A stretch of 64,000 nt of DNA from Charina bottae (taxonomy: Eukaryota > Chordata > Lepidosauria > Squamata > Charinaidae). The stretch covers positions 7,808,001 to 7,872,000 of the forward strand of contig JALMGJ010000015.1 of NCBI GenBank assembly GCA_023362775.1, in the 5' to 3' direction. This document shows, in pieces, positions 22,259 to 34,574 of the stretch. The position numbers were made by a program, and so were the translations under genes. Position 1 is the first letter of the stretch; each line of letters begins with the position of its first letter. Below the pieces are notes generated by a model, which saw only the letters and a list, made by a program, of their open reading frames with translations, made no database searches and had not been told where the DNA came from.

Positions 22259-22569
22259 GATAGTCTATACTTCTGAGATTCCCTCCAAACATTAACCAGT
22301 CTGATCCTGTTTAGGTTTTAGAGATGACCCAAGGTTGGTTATATGCTTCCATCTAGCTGTGCCAACTGATTAGGAGAATACCAGAATGGGGGCATCATGT
22401 GATTAAAAAAAATTGGTTTCTCTCATTCAGAAGTAATCACATCCTTCCAGGTTTGAGGATGGAGAGGACCTTCATGCATGGCTGGCATCCATGAATTTAG
22501 ACACATGATCCTACCATCCAGGAAAGAAGCTGATTCTTGTGATAATCCTGCATAGTTGCCCTAAATCAA
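22259..22569. other. unassigned
   Basis: No gene or repeat recognised. Confidence 0.4.
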
Positions 22570-23560
22570 AGGTATCTATTCCCTCTTCCAGCTGCTCACT
22601 GATGAAGTTTGCTTGCTGAATGAAAACACTAAGAATCCCTATAGGTTATTTATTTCATGGAAACCTCTACCTTTACGTTTCCACATCTTTCATTCCCAGC
22701 CCTCTCCTCCTGTTGCCTTACAGCTTCTAATAATTTCAATGCCAGTTACCTTTGATTTATGCTGGCCAGAGTGTGAAGAGGAACCAGTCCAACCTGTCAG
22801 TTTCCTTTCTATGGAGGGATTTGTGCAACTCGCATCTATTGCTGAATATGGCTTTCTTTGCTGTATGTTTTTGCCACGTTTTCTGAAATGTAAATTTGGA
22901 TTGTTTGCACGCCCTGGATCTCACAGGAGCTCGCTTGATTGCCCCTTGGTTTTGAAGTAGCAACTGTGAAGCAACTGATTTGCATCCATCTCTATAGCTT
23001 GTTTTTCCACAGGTTTAAGAGAAATCAAACATATCTTCATGCCTTCCATCCCATTTGCCTCCTCTCTCATACAAGTTTTTCCTTCCATCTTTGAATTCTA
23101 GAGGCCAAGATATTCCTCTTTTTTCCCCTCATAGTTCATATTAACTGAGTTGCCTCTGTTGTCCTTTCATTAATGAGGGCCTTCTTTAATGGGAGAAGCA
23201 TTCTGTCATAAAGCTGTCAATACGGACTGATTTAGCTCTTCTAATGTTGCTTGGAAAAAAAAACCCTGATGTATTCATTAGAGCTGTGTCTTTGCATCTC
23301 AAAGATTTTTTTAAAAATATTCTTTGTTGGAGGTGGGTTGGGGGAAAATAATCTAATAATTCTAATCTATTAAGGGATCCTTTTTCAAGGACCTGTTCCT
23401 GAAGGAAATAATAATTATGAACAGGGAAACCTGTCAACTTTGGCTTCTTTGCATGTCTCATTTTTACCTTGCATCCATTCACTTTTAAAAAAATATTTGC
23501 TTGCAAATTTCTGCATACTTTCATGGGCATTTCTCTTAATGTATTCCTAGTATGTTTTTA
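22570..23560. other. candidate conserved noncoding block
   Basis: A repeat-free kilobase with AATAATAATTATG, TTTGCATGTCTCA and TTGCTTGCAAATTTC words, similar in texture to 17690-18560. No protein family is recognised in any frame. Inference only. Confidence 0.3.
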
Positions 23561-24504
23561 TCTGCATTTTGTTTGTGCTTCTGTTTTATATACAGCTGAT
23601 CCTCATTATCTGTAGCCATGTTAGCCACATAATAACAGGTTTTGCATATCTGTGATGATAATTATAGACCAGACCTTGATATATGTAAAAAAACTTTTTG
23701 CATATTTGTAGTTATGTTACTTTACTCATGTGCAAAATGGCAGATAGGCTATGGTTCACTGATAACATTTTTTTAAAGGTTAGCATTAGATTGTCTGCAC
23801 GATGCACCTGTATATGCTGTTCCTTCTTGCTCAGTTGTAGCAGATCTTGCAGTGTCAGCCTGGTTCCTCATGGTAGGTGGGCTTCTTCAGAGCTCTTGTT
23901 TGGCTGATAATGGAAGAAGTTGTCCTGGTTGCTCCTTGCGGCTACCGGCTTCTCTGTCCCATGTGGTTCTTTCACTGTAGTGACATTGAATGTTTGTGGT
24001 GCCCACAGATGGTTCACTATGGAAGGAAGAGAGAGGAAGATGACAATAGGCGTGGGAACCTAATCCCCCAATTCCCATAGACTCAAACTTTTGTTACTCA
24101 TTGATTTCCTTACACTAGAATGGAAACCATGCACAAAGGTCAACCTTTTGGCAAACAGTTTTTCTAACATAACATTTCTCCATTGGGGGTACACATGTCC
24201 CTGGAAGGATTCTGGGTGGGATGTAATCCAATGCCTCAGATTCATGGATGGCAGAAAACAAGGGGAGGGCAGAAGAGGGATTCTTAAGTTGAGTGTGCTG
24301 AGACAAAATAGCTTGTTAATTGAGTCTAGCCTTTCCCCACTATGATAACTGAGAAATGCACATCCTTATGGTGCCTTTTTGGTGGACACTGAAGATAATG
24401 GTCAGAAGCACATTTATGTAGAGGTTCTACTGGCTATAATACTCAATCCACTATTTAGGTTATTTTCATATTTTAACCTATTTTCTTTATTTTTATATTA
24501 CTGT
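23561..24504. other. unassigned
   Basis: TATACAGCTGATCCTCATTA near 23590 faintly resembles a mariner/Tigger end. No second end found. No gene. Confidence 0.3.
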
Positions 24505-24516
24505 ATTTCCCAAGGA

Positions 24517-25773
24517 TCACATGCCAGTAAGGTAATGCTCAAGATCTTGCAAGGTAGACTCCAGCAATTCATGGAGCGAGAATTGCCAGATGTACAAGCT
24601 GGGTTTAGAAAAGGCAGAGGAACTAGAGACCAAATTGCCAATATCCGCTGGATAATGGAGAAAGCCAGGGAGTTTCAGAAAAACATCTATTTTTGTTTTA
24701 TTGACTATTCTAAAGCCTTTGACTGTGTGGATCATAACAAATTGTGGCAAGTTCTTGGTGGTATGGGGATACCAAGTCATCTTGTCTGCCTCCTGAGGAA
24801 TCTGTATAACGACCAAGTAGCAACAGTAAGAACAGAGCACGGAACAACGGACTGGTTTAAGATTGGGAAAGGAGTACGGCAGGGCTGTATACTCTCACCC
24901 TACCTATTCAACCTGTACGCAGAACACATCATGAGACATGCTGGGCTTGAGGAATCCAAGGCTGGAGTTAAAATCGCTGGAAGAAACATTAACAATCTTA
25001 GATATGCAGATGATACCACTTTGATGGCTGAAAGCGAGGAGGAGTTGAGGAGCCTTATGACGAAGGTGAAAGAAGAAAGTGCAAAAGCTGGGTTGCAGTT
25101 AAACCTCAAAAAAACCAAGATGATGGCAACCAGCTTGATTGATGACTGGCAAATAGAGGGAGAAAAAGTGGAGGCAGTGACAGACTTTGTATTTCTAGGC
25201 GCAAAGATTACTGCAGATGCTGACTGCAGCCAGGAAATCAGAAGACGTCTACTTCTTGGGAGGAGAGCAATGGCAAATCTTGATAAAATAGTTAAGAGCA
25301 GAGACATCACACTGACAACAAAGGTCCGCATAGTTAAAGCAATGGTATTCCCTGTAGTAACCTATGGCTGCGAGAGCTGGACCATAAGGAAGGCTGAGCG
25401 AAGGAAGATAGATGCTTTTGAACTGTGGTGTTGGAGGAAAATTCTGAGAGTGCCTTGGACTGCAAGAAGATCAAACCAGTCCATACTCCAGGAAATAAAG
25501 CCAGACTGCTCACTTGAGGGAATGATATTAAAGGCAAAACTGAAGTACTTTGGCCACATAATGAGAAGACAGGATACCCTGGAGAAGAAGCTGATGCTAG
25601 GTAAAGTGGAAGGCCAAAGGAAGAGGGGCCAACCAAGGGCAAGATGGATGGATGATATTCTGGAGGTGACAGACTCAACCATGGGGGAGCTGGGGATGGT
25701 GATGGCCGACAGGAAGCTCTGGCGTGGGCTGGTCCATGAAGTCACGAAGAGTCGGAAGCGACTGAACGAATAA
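24517..25773 (+). pseudogene. BovB reverse transcriptase, open C-terminal two-thirds
   Basis: One uninterrupted frame to the natural stop. The first about 45 codons of the longest frame (from 24379) are flanking DNA. Visible RT blocks: FRKGRGTRDQ, motif A FIDYSKAFDCVD near 24697, motif B GVRQGCILSPYLFNLY, catalytic YADD at 25003-25014, then the RTE C-terminal domain with GCESWTIRKAERRKIDAF. The apurinic-type endonuclease at the N-terminus is missing by truncation, so no full protein can be made even though the remaining frame is intact. It has no promoter of its own. Confidence 0.93.
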
Positions 25774-25783
25774 ACAACAAAAA
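24517..25783 (+). mobile_element. BovB (RTE) LINE, 5'-truncated, young copy 2
   Basis: Perfect 12-bp target duplication ATTTCCCAAGGA at 24505-24516 and 25784-25795. The copy runs from inside the RT domain to the 3' tail GAACGAATAAACAACAAAAA. There is no frameshift in 1.25 kb, and copies 3 and 4 are nearly identical where they overlap, all of which points to recent insertion. Confidence 0.96.
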
Positions 25784-25795
25784 ATTTCCCAAGGA

Positions 25796-27483
25796 ATATG
25801 TTACGTTAAGGCAGGGCTGTGTAGTGATTTTTTTCTTGACTGGGATGAGCAAATCTTTCATTGCACTGTGTTACTCCAGCATAAAGCAAGATTTGATTTT
25901 TCTTTTGACTGAAATGCTAATCAGGGAAATGCAGTCATGGGCTTCTTACTGATAAATGTGAATTCTGATCACATCTTTCTTGCTGACAAAATTATTTGTT
26001 TTCATTTTACAGCTATAGCAGTAAAAATATTGTTGACAATATCATTACAATGTTTAAGTACTTAAAATGTAGGGTAACCCATAAATATAATAACAGAATG
26101 CATGCAAACGTATAAATAACATTGGCAAATGTTTGTATAACCTGGACTACATCCTTTCACCAAGGGATTGATTGGACATAAGGAAAAAAAAGTTGAGATC
26201 TACTATTCTAAAAGTATGTATTTTTTGGCTTGATTTTCCTATGTTACATCTTTATGCACCTTCTCCCCAAGTATATACATTCTTTTGAATGAAGAATGGT
26301 ATCACAAAATTCACAGGCACTGTATGTGAATTTGCAATTTGGTTTCATCTGTGAATTCAGGAAATGCAAATCATCAGGTGTGCGTTAAAATATGAAATGA
26401 ATGCTCCCCCCCTCCCTGTTCCACTTAATGATTAATCCTTCTCATTCTAACTGGTACACAGTCTGTTTTGGGTTAAGGACCATAGGTGGCTGTTAGGGAA
26501 TGTCTTTTCCTGAATCCCATCCAGTTCATAACCCCCTAAGTACAATGAAAAATAATGGCATCTATGCCATAAATCTGCATCCTTGCATTTATCCACATGT
26601 GTGATACTCAGCTGCAGCTACTATTTGAAGTAGTTAATTGTGGAAGATCAGAGAGGTAAATTCCTCTGGGTTATTGCAATGGTTATGGGTATCTTCTTGA
26701 TGTAGACATGATGGCACAAGCAAAATGAGGCAATAAAATGGATAGATATTGCAGACAATATTGATAAAACAATCATGGAGAAAGAAAACTAATACATCAG
26801 AACTAAGCTGTAGACACAAGAGAGGAATTAGTGCATAGAAAAAACTGAATCCTTTCCCTTGTATTATTAGAGCCAAGGCGGTAAGGCATGTGAACTCTGA
26901 CATGAAAATATCCTTCCTTTACCCATTAATTCACTCAGTGGATTTAAGCAAACCAGTGAATGCCACAGTTTTGGGCCAAGGTCCAAGATCATCCATTTAT
27001 TGAGGTCAAGCCCCACACAGTGGGGCAAGACCAAAGAAGCAAGACAATACACATTTCAGTAAGATCTCTTTAATGCTAGTCTGGGGTAGGTAAATACCAA
27101 ATCTTGGAAAAAGTAATACGAATTTGGCAGCCTCATTTATAGTGAATTAATCAAGGTGTGTCTCTTTGAAGGCTTTGAAAAGCTTCTTCCTAGATTTCTC
27201 TTCAGCTGGGCTAAGTTGTCATTTATGTCAACTGAGTCATCCATTGTCTCTTGACTATTTATGTTCTCTTCCCTTCATTTCCCAGCCTCCCCAGAATCTC
27301 TCATTTGACTTAGGGAAATCAATGGGCTGTTGGGATGGGGCCATGGTAGGCCCAGAGAGGGCCAGGACTGTCTTTTTTATCTTCCCATCCTTAGCCTTGA
27401 ATAACTCAACAAAAGGATTTCTTAATCTCACACCTTTCTTCCTGAATAATAATAGCTTTCCAGTTTACAGAATGGCTTAAATG
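25796..27483. other. unassigned
   Basis: AT-rich unique-looking sequence. No gene or repeat recognised. Confidence 0.4.
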
Positions 27484-27700
27484 CAGGAATAGGAAACACA
27501 TGGTTATTTAAATGAAGGCTAGGCCCATTATAGCCAATGGTGCTGGGAATTGCATTTCAGCACCAACTGGAGTGTCACAGATTATCTACTCCTGCTTTAG
27601 ATGTTTGAGAACTCCATTATCCATCAGCCTTGGCCAGCCTGGCCAGTCATCTTAGATGTTGGGAGTTGGTCCAACCATAGATTTTCCTTTCACTTTGAGG
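27484..27700. mobile_element. degraded hAT-type MITE
   Basis: GCAGGAATAGGAAAC at the left and GATTATCTACTCCTGC at 27583-27598 are imperfect inverted ends around CTGGGAATTGCATTTCAGC. A second related arm (CCATCAGCCTTGGCCAGC) follows. Confidence 0.45.
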
Positions 27701-28587
27701 CTTATTGAAATAACGGCTGCAAAGTATACATTCCATTTATATGATTATATTGTCAGTGAAATTTAAACCCATGTTTATTCTTGCCTCCAGGTCTCAGTTC
27801 AAAGACTGCTCCTTTCCACATTAACTGCAAAGAGTGACCTTATTCCTTTCTCCAGTGAATTGTGAATTTGGAGGTTCTCAGAACCCAGTTCGGCTTTGAC
27901 TTTACTGTGGTCTTAAACAAATCTGTCTCTCAAACCTTAATTCTCAGATCTGAAATACAGTATGAGGGATAAAAAAACTGACATAGTAGTTGTGGTAAGG
28001 ATTGCAATATGAAATCTACTTTAAAAAAAGAACAATCTACATCATAATAACCATTGTTTTATGAATATAAGGTTTTATTCCAAGCTGCAGTGGTCTCAGT
28101 GATTTGAAGCTATAATGTTGTTTGCTATACCTTGTGTCTTACCCCCTCATGGGAAGGACTTTGAATCTGTCCTGGTTATTGATTGTTGACCTTCTGAGTG
28201 TCATTGGTATTGCACAATGTTCATTGGCTATTGACTGATGATATTTAACACATTGGAAAGGCTCAATGACCTTATGTCATGGGTTTTCAAGTGAAAGCTA
28301 GTGCTTCTTTTGTGGTGTGTGTGACATTTCATGACTCATTAGTATGACCCAATGAAAACACTAATTTCAAAGGTAGAACAAACATTTTCTTTAACTTCAC
28401 TCATCCTCCCCTTGACATAATTTAACTGGATAATCCAGAAATGGACTTTAAATTCTACATGACAGCAATTTGCTTTATAAATGAAACATTATTCTTGTGG
28501 AATTAATATTCAACGTATAAGAGTTAGGTTTGTACAATAAATACATAAATAAAACAAAACAAAAAGTAATTGCCTATACAGCTGCTG
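27701..28587. other. unassigned
   Basis: No gene or repeat recognised. Confidence 0.4.
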
Positions 28588-28682
28588 GAGAGCCAGTTTG
28601 ATCTAGTTGTTAAGGCACCAGGCTAGAAACCAGGAGACGATGAGTTCTAGACCTGCCTTAGGCATGAAGCCAGCTGGGTTCG
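28588..28682 (+). mobile_element. Sauria SINE head, truncated
   Basis: GAGAGCCAGTTTGATCTAGT to GAAGCCAGCTGGGTTCG. The body and BovB-like tail are missing. Confidence 0.8.
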
Positions 28683-28911
28683 ATAGATTATATTGTTCTG
28701 GTATAGACTTCATAATTCAAATAAAATATTTCTGCACATAGATAGATGTCTGAATTGTCTGAATCAAAGACATCCAAGTTGTTGATTCAAACCAACTTGC
28801 CAGTTGGAGATTCAATCAAATTGCCATCAGATCAAATATGCACATCAAATATTTGCACACTTTGCTAATAATAATAATAATAAGCTAATCATAATAAGCT
28901 AATAAAATGAA
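28683..28911. other. unassigned with (AAT)n
   Basis: Short (AAT)n at 28865-28883. Nothing else. Confidence 0.4.
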
Positions 28912-29236
28912 GGGGTGCGATGGCTCAGTAGTTAAGATGCCAGGCTTGTTGATCAGAAGGTTGGTGGTTCGAGACCCGAGTGCTGCATGAAAGAGTGAGC
29001 TCCTGCACTCGTCCCAGCTCTTGCCAACCTAGCAATTTGAAAGCATGCAAAATGCAAGTAGATAAATAGGTACCACTTTGGTGGGATGGTAACAGTGTTC
29101 CACACGCGTCATGCTGGCCACATGACTGCAGAAGCGTCTTTGGACAGCGCTGGCTCTTCGGCCAAGAAACGGAGATGAGCACTGCCCCCTAGAATCGGAC
29201 ACGACTGTGCAGGGGAAAACCTTTACCTTTTACCTT
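28912..29236 (+). mobile_element. tRNA SINE family 2
   Basis: Head GATGGCTCAGTAGTTAAG and TGGTTCGAGACCC, body GCAATTTGAAAGCATGCAAA, 3' part AGAATCGGACACGACTGTGC, tail CTTTACCTTTTACC. GCTAATA occurs on both sides but lies near an AAT repeat, so the duplication is uncertain. Confidence 0.85.
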
Positions 29237-29243
29237 GCTAATA

Positions 29244-30370
29244 GCCCTCTCTAGACAACAGATAGATGCCTCATATTGGAAAGACCACAGATTTTCACTG
29301 ATCTCATTCTTCCCCCTTGTCATTCCAAGCCACCAGGTTTAACTCCAGGCTCCAGTACGTCTGGATGTAGATCCAAAGTAAAAAATGCAGTGCACATCGG
29401 CAACAGGTAAAATATCCTTGAGCGTCCTACTCACGAACAGCCAATATTCTTTTAATCTTGACTTTACGGGCAAAGCCAAAAGAAAAAGGAGAAGAATATT
29501 TCTTATAAACCTGCTCACTTGGAATCAAGCTTTTTCTAAGCAACATCATTCTTGTTCTTTATCTTGGACAACTCCCAGTGAATGTGAACTCATAATCTTT
29601 GATCCCACATTATTCTTGGAAAGACATAACTGATCCACAGAGCTGGGCTGAAAAAAAAGGGCACTTAATCATAACCCAATTGTATATCATCAATTTCACC
29701 TTTAAACTACAGTGTGTTTCAGCCCTGCTCTGAAAGTGTTTGTTCTGTGTGATTATGCTTAAGAACAGACACCATCCTCATTAATGCCTTCGTCCTCGTC
29801 AATCTTTATTTTGGTCATCAACCAGTATAAAATATATAAAACTGAAACTATCCCAAGTTTAAGAATGTAAGAATAATGGATTTAATAGCGATTACTAGCA
29901 CAAAATGGTAATTTATAACTGTAAGTTGTAACTGTAAGAATTGTAAGAATTATAATATCTTATTGATATTAAAGCTATAAGGACTATGTAGTGGCAATAC
30001 AATGCAGAAAACAAAACAGAGTAACCTAAAATAAAATAGACTAAAATAGTTAGCAGATCAAGCAATCTAGACTATAGAGTGTAATAAACTAAGAATGAAT
30101 TTAATTATTCAGCAAATGTATATGGCCACCCATCTACCAATGGAATGCTTGGGAACTCTTTTACATTACTTGCATTAAGGTATAGATTGAATTTGTTTAG
30201 ATCAGTCCAAGATCAAAGATGTAGAAGAGGAAAAGAACACATAAGCAACACAAAAAGTAAGAACTGAAATGTAAGGTTGAGTTGGAATATAGATGGCAAT
30301 GGCTAAGGTAAATCTTAGCATACAAGCCCACATTTATAGCACTTGTAATACTATCTGTTTCCTAAGATGT
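29244..30370. other. unassigned
   Basis: AT-rich. No gene or repeat recognised. Confidence 0.4.
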
Positions 30371-30381
30371 AGTTCCAGAGA

Positions 30382-30900
30382 TTTGCAATGGCAAATCTTG
30401 ATAAAATAGTTAAGAGCAGAGACATCACACTGACAACAAAGGTCCGCATAGTTAAAGCAATGGTATTCCCTGTAGTAACCTATGGCTGCGAGAGCTGGAC
30501 CATAAGGAAGGCTGAGCGAAGGAAGATAGATGCTTTTGAACTGTGGTGTTGGAGGAAAATTCTGAGAGTGCCTTGGACTGCAAGAAGATCAAACCAGTCC
30601 ATACTCCAGGAAATCAAGCCAGACTGCTCACTTGAGGGAATGATATTAAAGGCAAAACTGAAGTACTTTGGCCACATAATGAGAAGACAGGATACCCTGG
30701 AGAAGAAGCTGATGCTAGGGAAAGTGGAAGGCAAAAGGAAGAGGGGCCGACCAAGGGCAAGATGGATGGATGGTATTCTGGAGGTGACGGACTCAACCAT
30801 TGGGGAGCTGGGGATGGTGACGGCCGACAGAAAGCTCTGGCGTGGACTGGTCCATGAAGTCACGAAGAGTCGGAAACGACTGAACGAATAAACAACAACA
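30382..30900 (+). mobile_element. BovB LINE 3' end, young copy 3
   Basis: Perfect 11-bp duplication AGTTCCAGAGA at 30371-30381 and 30901-30911. Encodes the last 167 codons of the RTE C-terminal domain in an open frame (30388-30891) up to the natural stop. About ten differences from copy 2 over 510 bp, counted by eye. Confidence 0.95.
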
Positions 30901-30911
30901 AGTTCCAGAGA

Positions 30912-31738
30912 CAAATTTTGCCACTTCATAGGTAGTGTCTTGGTTCAAATCTGATAAAAAGAAGTTGATGTTAAAGGTAGATGGCCCATGTTGATATTTC
31001 ATTATAAGGGATGTTATGAGTAAATATTGGAAGTCCTCTAAAAGAACAGTACAATAATACATGCACCATTGACTTAGCAGATCCAGAAAGCCATGAACAT
31101 ACATGTCCGTTATATGGGCATCAATGAACTTGCCTTGAATAATTGTAGGGGGTAATGTATTTAAACAGGCCAAAGAAAATGTTCCAATGCCTTGAGGAAA
31201 GGTCACTAAAAAGATAAACCATAGCAAAAAATGTAGTTGGATTTCCAAGTGCATAGCTAAGATGGTTCTGCTAAGGTCATTTTGTTTCTCAATCTCAATA
31301 TACCACAGATACTATGTAATGGTTCCTTAGGCTGTTCCAATGGAAGCCATAATAAATGAAGAAAGGCCAAAGTAGAGGCAAAATGTAGGGGAGATTGCTT
31401 CTAATTCTGAAATGATAAGCATCTAGCAAATTTGCAAATGATAACAACATGAATTGTGGGTGGATATACCCTTGTGAATATCTTCTAAGTCAACCAGAAT
31501 GTGAACTTTACCAGTGTGGAAGGCAAGGGAAGCTGTTTGGAATTCCTATCAAGATATTGTCAAGGATTCTGATGTGAAAACACTTGTGAAAGAACACTTT
31601 GGGTGTTCTTGGCTAGCCAAATTTCTCTCAATGCCCTGAAAAAGGATAATGAACATTGAAAGTGCTACAGCTAGCTTCATAAATTCTATAATAATTCAGA
31701 AGGAATTTCAAAAGTACAGTTTGAATGGATTTATATGG
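30912..31738. other. unassigned
   Basis: No gene or repeat recognised. Confidence 0.4.
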
Positions 31739-31761
31739 ACTGATTGATTGATTGATTGATT
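31739..31761. repeat. (ATTG)n microsatellite
   Basis: About six units. Confidence 0.9.
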
Positions 31762-31951
31762 AAACTTGTTTTAATTATACTCATAAGTGTCAAGCAGTTT
31801 TATTAAGTAGTAGAATGAGCATTTATTATAGCCAAATACCTACTCAGAATGTTTTCTAATTTCAGAACAAGCATTTCAAATTTAACGGGCAAATGAAATG
31901 GGTAGCAGATTTTTAAAAAACGGACCTAGTATAGAATGACAATATATATAT

Positions 31952-32003
31952 ATTCATTCATTCATTCATTCATTCATTCATTCATTCATTCATTCATTCA
32001 TTC
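31952..32003. repeat. (ATTC)n microsatellite
   Basis: Thirteen uninterrupted four-base units. Confidence 0.97.
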
Positions 32004-34206
32004 TAGAGGATCATATTTCAAAACATGTATTTTGTACAGGAACATATACAGGGTGTGCGACTCAAGGAACTCAATTTGAGAGGAAAAAAGAAAAAGAAAA
32101 ATAACATTTTGGGAGTCAGATTTTGAGAAACAAGGAGTGTGCATAAAAATCCCTCAGAGGAATATATTTAATGGATACAGACAGACAATCTGGCATACCT
32201 CTGTTTCATTTGTTCCTTAAAGCCATTGCAGGTGGCAAGAAAAATCCATGCTCAGATCAGAGTTTGAAAAAAGGCTTTCGAACTTCACAAATCTCTTCAA
32301 GTAGTGAAGATAGCAGGTTAGTGAGTGAATGTCTTGTGTAAAATCTTACTGACCAGTTGCCTGCGGGTATATAGACAATATTAAGGTAGACGGACCAATA
32401 TAACATACAGGTCAGTTTATTCTAAAATGCTAGTTTTTCATATGTTGAGTTGTTCATTCTGAGCTATCTCCAATATTAATCAGATTCTTTTTCCCACTAA
32501 AATTAAGTGTATGTATTTTTAAATGTATTTTGTCTCAAAATACTTTCTTGAAAATGTTCTCTCACAATAAAAAAACAAACAAACAAACAAACAAACAAAC
32601 TAGGGTATGTAAATCAAGCAAAATTGGAGTTGAATTGTTAATTGTTTATCCTATTTACTTTAATCTCCCAATTTGATAATGGTTAATCCTACTGTACTCA
32701 GTTAGGAATCACATAGTGCATGGAATATTGCTATAATTCCATGTCTGATGGGATGGTCTTGTTAAATGGCTATTTATTCTGACATAAACACTCCTTTTCT
32801 TCACATCAAGCTTTCCATTGATAAACAGAACCCAGTGGAACTCACTCCCAGATAAACTTGTAGAAGACAGCTGCAGCAATCTTATTGCTGTTTGATTTAA
32901 TATTTTATTTTTTATCAATTCTTCTCAAGATGTCCTCATCAAAGGAAAGGGTTGGATCTCCTTAGCTGTCTCTGCTAACTTGTAAATTTAAGTCTGGTCA
33001 TTTTGAAATGCTCTGAAAACACAGTACTGGATCTTTTTGTGTGCAGAGATTAGGGCTGCCAGAATCGGGAGAAGCTGAAGATTTTTGTAACCCCAGGAAA
33101 GTAATGAACTTGATAGTAGAGGCCCAAAGTATTCAGCTGAGAACAGGTCTGCTCATGAATAAATCATGAGGAGGCATTCATTATCTCTTAGTTCATGGAA
33201 GCTGTTTCTGAGGTCAAAAAGCATCAGGAAAATGTTAATATTCAAGAATTAGGAGATGTTGAGGAAAGCCATCATAAATCTGAGTAATGTGGCTGGAGAG
33301 AAGACAATGAGACTTTTGATAGAATTTACTGTTTTACCTGATCCTTGCTTTTCAGTATGTTGATGAATCTGGAGTCAACTAGGAGCTGTAAAACATCTGA
33401 AAGTCAACAAAGGTTAAAAGAATTTCCAGGTCTCCTCTTATTGAGCTGTCATCAATTTTATTACTAGAATGACTCTCAGATTCTATGTGAAGAGGCTGGA
33501 AAGGGAGAACATTACTTTGTCTCTAATTAAATTCCCATCTTTTGCCCAAATGGCTGAAAGGGCAACTGTCTTAAACCTTTGAACTTTATTTGTAATACAA
33601 AGCTTCAATTAAATAAAAGACAATAATTAGCAAATCTTTTATCTTTGGGCATAATTAAATCTTTAAGAGAAGACATTTTAATCAATGGCTTGTAATGACA
33701 AGTTCATAAATTAATTAATCCCACCAATGAGAGTCTGGCAAAGATCAATGGATGTTAAAAGAGATTCAGGATGAGGGGACACTGCTATAGTTACACTGTA
33801 ACTCGATTCAATTTGGTTTAAAGATTCCTTTCTGCAAAGTATTAGCTAGTTGAAAAGCTGATGCATTCTATAAAGAGATCTCACTAAATATTCAGCTCCA
33901 TCTGAACAGTAAACATTGATGCTTTCTCTCAGCTGGAATTCTAAAACATTTCAATAGATACTTTTTGTATGGCATGCCAGAATAGAACCCGTTAACGGTG
34001 GGTTGAATATTACAGTTTGGCTGAGGAGAATATGGGTTACAACTCCCAAAACATGCAATTTCTGAGCTAGCATGTCATATCTCCCCCCTTCCCTGATGCT
34101 TCTTTGGAGGTGGTTCTAGAGGTGTCAAAGTAATCTTGGAGACACGGGAAAGACTCATACAATCTCTCATTTGGCCTGTCAACCCTTTGAGGTGGGCAAT
34201 GTCAAG
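32004..34206. other. unassigned, with (AAAC)n and a TAATTA-rich patch
   Basis: (AAAC)n at 32569-32600. The part 33550-33790 is rich in homeodomain-type words (TTCAATTAAATAAAAG, GCATAATTAAATC, AAATTAATTAATCC) and repeat-free, so it is a possible regulatory block. No gene. Confidence 0.35.
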
Positions 34207-34208
34207 AA

Positions 34209-34330
34209 ACAGGCACGGCAGGGAATTTAGGAATGCTCTTTATTGTAGTAAAGTTAGAATAACAGAAACTTGAAAGCCTGACTAAGTTTCTGTTGGTTCC
34301 ATCTTATACCAAACAAAATCAAGATGGGGA
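34209..34330 (-). mobile_element. LTR-like fragment
   Basis: GTCAAGAAACAGGCACGGCA then GGAATGCTCTTTATTGTAGT parallels 38786-38890 in order and resembles the reversed poly(A)-signal region of LTR family A. The far end is not defined. Confidence 0.4.
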
Positions 34331-34574
34331 TAGCTTGAATTTCTTTCTCAAACTTTTTTCCAGGACTCAGAATATTTTCTGAAGGTGTCTCCTTTTCAGT
34401 TTGCTCATTCCTTCTTCATTCCCAAGGCCAGATTTACGTTTCTTCACACCATCTTCCCAGTAACCAGCTAAATGCATCTTGGAGGCATATATCTTCCACT
34501 AGTTTTCTCCAGAACTGAGGCCACAGAAATGAAAATTGAACCCTGTGTTGTTCTGCCAAGTAATGACCCCCAGC

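Noticed and set aside
21194..22263. 305-codon plus frame and 141-codon minus frame
   Set aside because: Inside the GC-rich hAT element. They translate its repeated units and match no transposase.
26634..27480. Frames of 61-104 codons
   Set aside because: Short, overlapping on both strands and without domain signatures.
31952..32003. CRISPR-like tandem array
   Set aside because: Plain tetranucleotide microsatellite without spacers. The host is a vertebrate.
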